A stretch of DNA of 64,000 nucleotides from Nesterenkonia sp. LB17. GTDB lineage: Bacteria; Actinomycetota; Actinomycetes; Actinomycetales; Micrococcaceae. Positions 63,002 to 64,000 of the stretch are shown here, one piece after another. Numbering within the stretch: the stretch's first letter is position 1; each line of letters starts with the position of its first letter. The stretch spans positions 781,778-845,777 of the forward strand of contig NZ_JAJOYX010000001.1 of the NCBI RefSeq assembly GCF_022565915.1. Direction: 5' to 3'. Both the position numbers and the translations under genes were made by a program. The notes under the pieces were generated by a model. It searched no databases. It was not told the DNA's origin and saw only the letters and a list, made by a program, of their open reading frames with translations.

Positions 63002-63853
63002 TCAGGAGGCGAGGTGGTCCTTGAGCTTCTTCACCAGAACCTCGGGCTGTTCCTCCGGGATGAAGTGTCCGCAGTCGGTGATCGGTTCGCCGTGCGCGTG
63101 CGGGGCGAAGGGTCTCCAGGCTTGGACCACGTCGCGCCCGGCGACCAATCCATGATCTCCCCAGAGCACCTGGATCGGCAGATCCACTGTGTCACCGGCG
63201 TCGAGGTTTTCGGCGTCGTGGACCAGGTCGATGTCGGTGGCGCGATAGTCGTCGAATCCGGCGCGCAACGCTCCTGGTCGGGAGAACGCCTCCACGTAGT
63301 CAGGGATCACCGCGTCGAGTGTGTGGCGCTGCAGGGTCCATCGTTCGAAGAAGAACCTGAGGTATTCCTCGATGTGGGGCCCGACCAGCAGCTCTGGCAG
63401 ATCGTCCTTCATGTGGAACAGCCAGTGCCAGTAGCCCTGAGCCATCTCCATGGTGCCGTTTCGGAACATGTGAAGCGTCGGAGCGATGTCCAGCAGCGTC
63501 AGGTGTGTGATCAGCTCCCGGTGGTCCAGGGCCAGACGGTGGGCGACCCGAGCGCCCCGATCGTGTCCTACAACCCGTACAGAGTCGTATCCGAGGTGCG
63601 CGATGAGCTCTCGGATGTCTTCAGCCATCGTCTTCTTGTCATATCCGCCGCGCGGCTTGTCGGTGTGCCCGTAGCCGCGAAGATCAGGAGCGACGACGCG
63701 GTAGTCCTCGGCCAGTGCGGGGATGACCGCGTCCCAGCACTGGGAGGTTTGGGGCCACCCATGAAGCAGGACCAGCGGGGGCTTCTCACCGCCAGTGTCG
63801 GTGTAGCTCATGCTGATGTGCTCAAGTCGAGTGATCTGCCTCATAGGAGGCAT
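63002..63853 (-). CDS. alpha/beta hydrolase (haloacetate dehalogenase / epoxide hydrolase type)
   Basis: Soluble hydrolase, 283 residues. Visible: PLVLLHGWPQTSQCWDAVIPAL (HGWP oxyanion motif), the DLRGYGHTDKP segment, nucleophile elbow VVGHDRGARVAHRLA with Asp nucleophile, cap domain around MAQGYWHWLFHMKDDLPELL, and the C-terminal catalytic His in CGHFIPEEQPEVLVKKL. An Asp nucleophile in GHDRG is typical of fluoroacetate/haloacetate dehalogenases and epoxide hydrolases. The actual substrate is unknown. Start: ATG at 63853 or 63844; TTAGAT before the second could be a leaderless -10. It is not linked to neighbours. Confidence 0.88.
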   Translation of the reverse strand: MPPMRQITRLEHISMSYTDTGGEKPPLVLLHGWPQTSQCWDAVIPALAEDYRVVAPDLRGYGHTDKPRGGYDKKTMAEDIRELIAHLGYDSVRVVGHDRGARVAHRLALDHRELITHLTLLDIAPTLHMFRNGTMEMAQGYWHWLFHMKDDLPELLVGPHIEEYLRFFFERWTLQRHTLDAVIPDYVEAFSRPGALRAGFDDYRATDIDLVHDAENLDAGDTVDLPIQVLWGDHGLVAGRDVVQAWRPFAPHAHGEPITDCGHFIPEEQPEVLVKKLKDHLAS

Positions 63854-64000
63854 CTAACCAGATAAGGGAGTGGGTAGATATGGGATGTGCGCGTGGATGG
63901 CTGGTTCCTCCTCGGAGGTTGACCTGTCCTGACCCGCTGAACTGTGCCCCGGAGCGATCAATGCTCGAGGTGAGCCTCTCGATGTCCCAACCAGGGGTGG
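63854..64000. other. spacer to the window end
   Basis: 147 bp upstream of the hydrolase gene. I see no supported gene here; TCCTCCTCGGAGG (about 63907) is a small palindrome. Confidence 0.5.

Overview
The window is one stretch of a high-GC actinobacterial chromosome. The gene neighbourhoods (pyk next to a PdtaR-type ANTAR regulator; leuCD-murA-plsC-gpsA-ddl-DUF3515; DAK2-recG-rsmD; coaD; yceD-rpmF-rnc-mutM), the heavy use of leaderless genes and a candidate LAXTG sortase substrate point to Actinomycetes. The family Micrococcaceae (Arthrobacter/Nesterenkonia-like) is most likely; the genus is an inference only. I see no transposase, integrase, phage gene, CRISPR array or rRNA.

Layout. 1-3.7 kb: end of gltD, pyk, tRNA-Leu and an ANTAR response regulator. 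3.8-12 kb: a ketone-body / short-chain fatty-acid module on the minus strand (GntP-type permease, 3-hydroxybutyrate dehydrogenase, CoA-transferase A and B, thiolase) with a PucR-type activator, a broken CoA-transferase fragment and an AtoE transporter. 12.4-26.3 kb: branched-chain amino-acid synthesis (ilvD, attenuated ilvBNC, leuB, ilvE) with serA, metG, an FAH-family enzyme and gltX. 26.4-26.8 kb: tRNA-Gln and two identical tRNA-Glu genes. 27-35.8 kb: CPBP protease, DUF4012 protein, LAXTG surface protein, DUF421 protein, an anti-sigma-like protein, thiL, a UDP-sugar dehydrogenase and an IclR regulator. 35.9-42.7 kb: leuCD, murA, plsC, gpsA, ddl. 42.7-54.8 kb: DUF3515 lipoprotein, LCP protein, DAK2, recG, rsmD, methyltransferase, aminotransferase, coaD, galU, yceD, rpmF, rnc, mutM. 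54.9-62.9 kb: a surface-glycan block (LCP, three ordinary glycosyltransferases, one 1071-aa two-part glycosyltransferase) with a tRNA-Gly inside. The window ends with an alpha/beta hydrolase.

How the parts work together. GntP permease, dehydrogenase, CoA-transferase and thiolase would import 3-hydroxybutyrate and turn it into acetyl-CoA. An 18-bp palindrome upstream of the permease is a candidate PucR site. IlvBNCDE and LeuBCD make Val, Leu and Ile. Two regulatory layers are visible: an ilvB leader peptide (MRQLLAVVPV...) followed by a terminator, and a shared TCTCA-N5-TGAGA operator in front of both leuB and the divergent iclR/leuC pair. GalU and the UDP-sugar dehydrogenase supply UDP-glucose and UDP-glucuronate, and the glycosyltransferases and LCP proteins could assemble and attach wall glycans.

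The most unusual features are a dispersed ~74-nt palindromic element (two intact copies, both between convergent genes), a consistent leaderless promoter pattern (TANNNT 6-8 nt before the start codon) at 13 genes, three tandem repeats sitting in spacers just before genes, and a 38-codon CoA-transferase remnant joined by ATGA to atoE.
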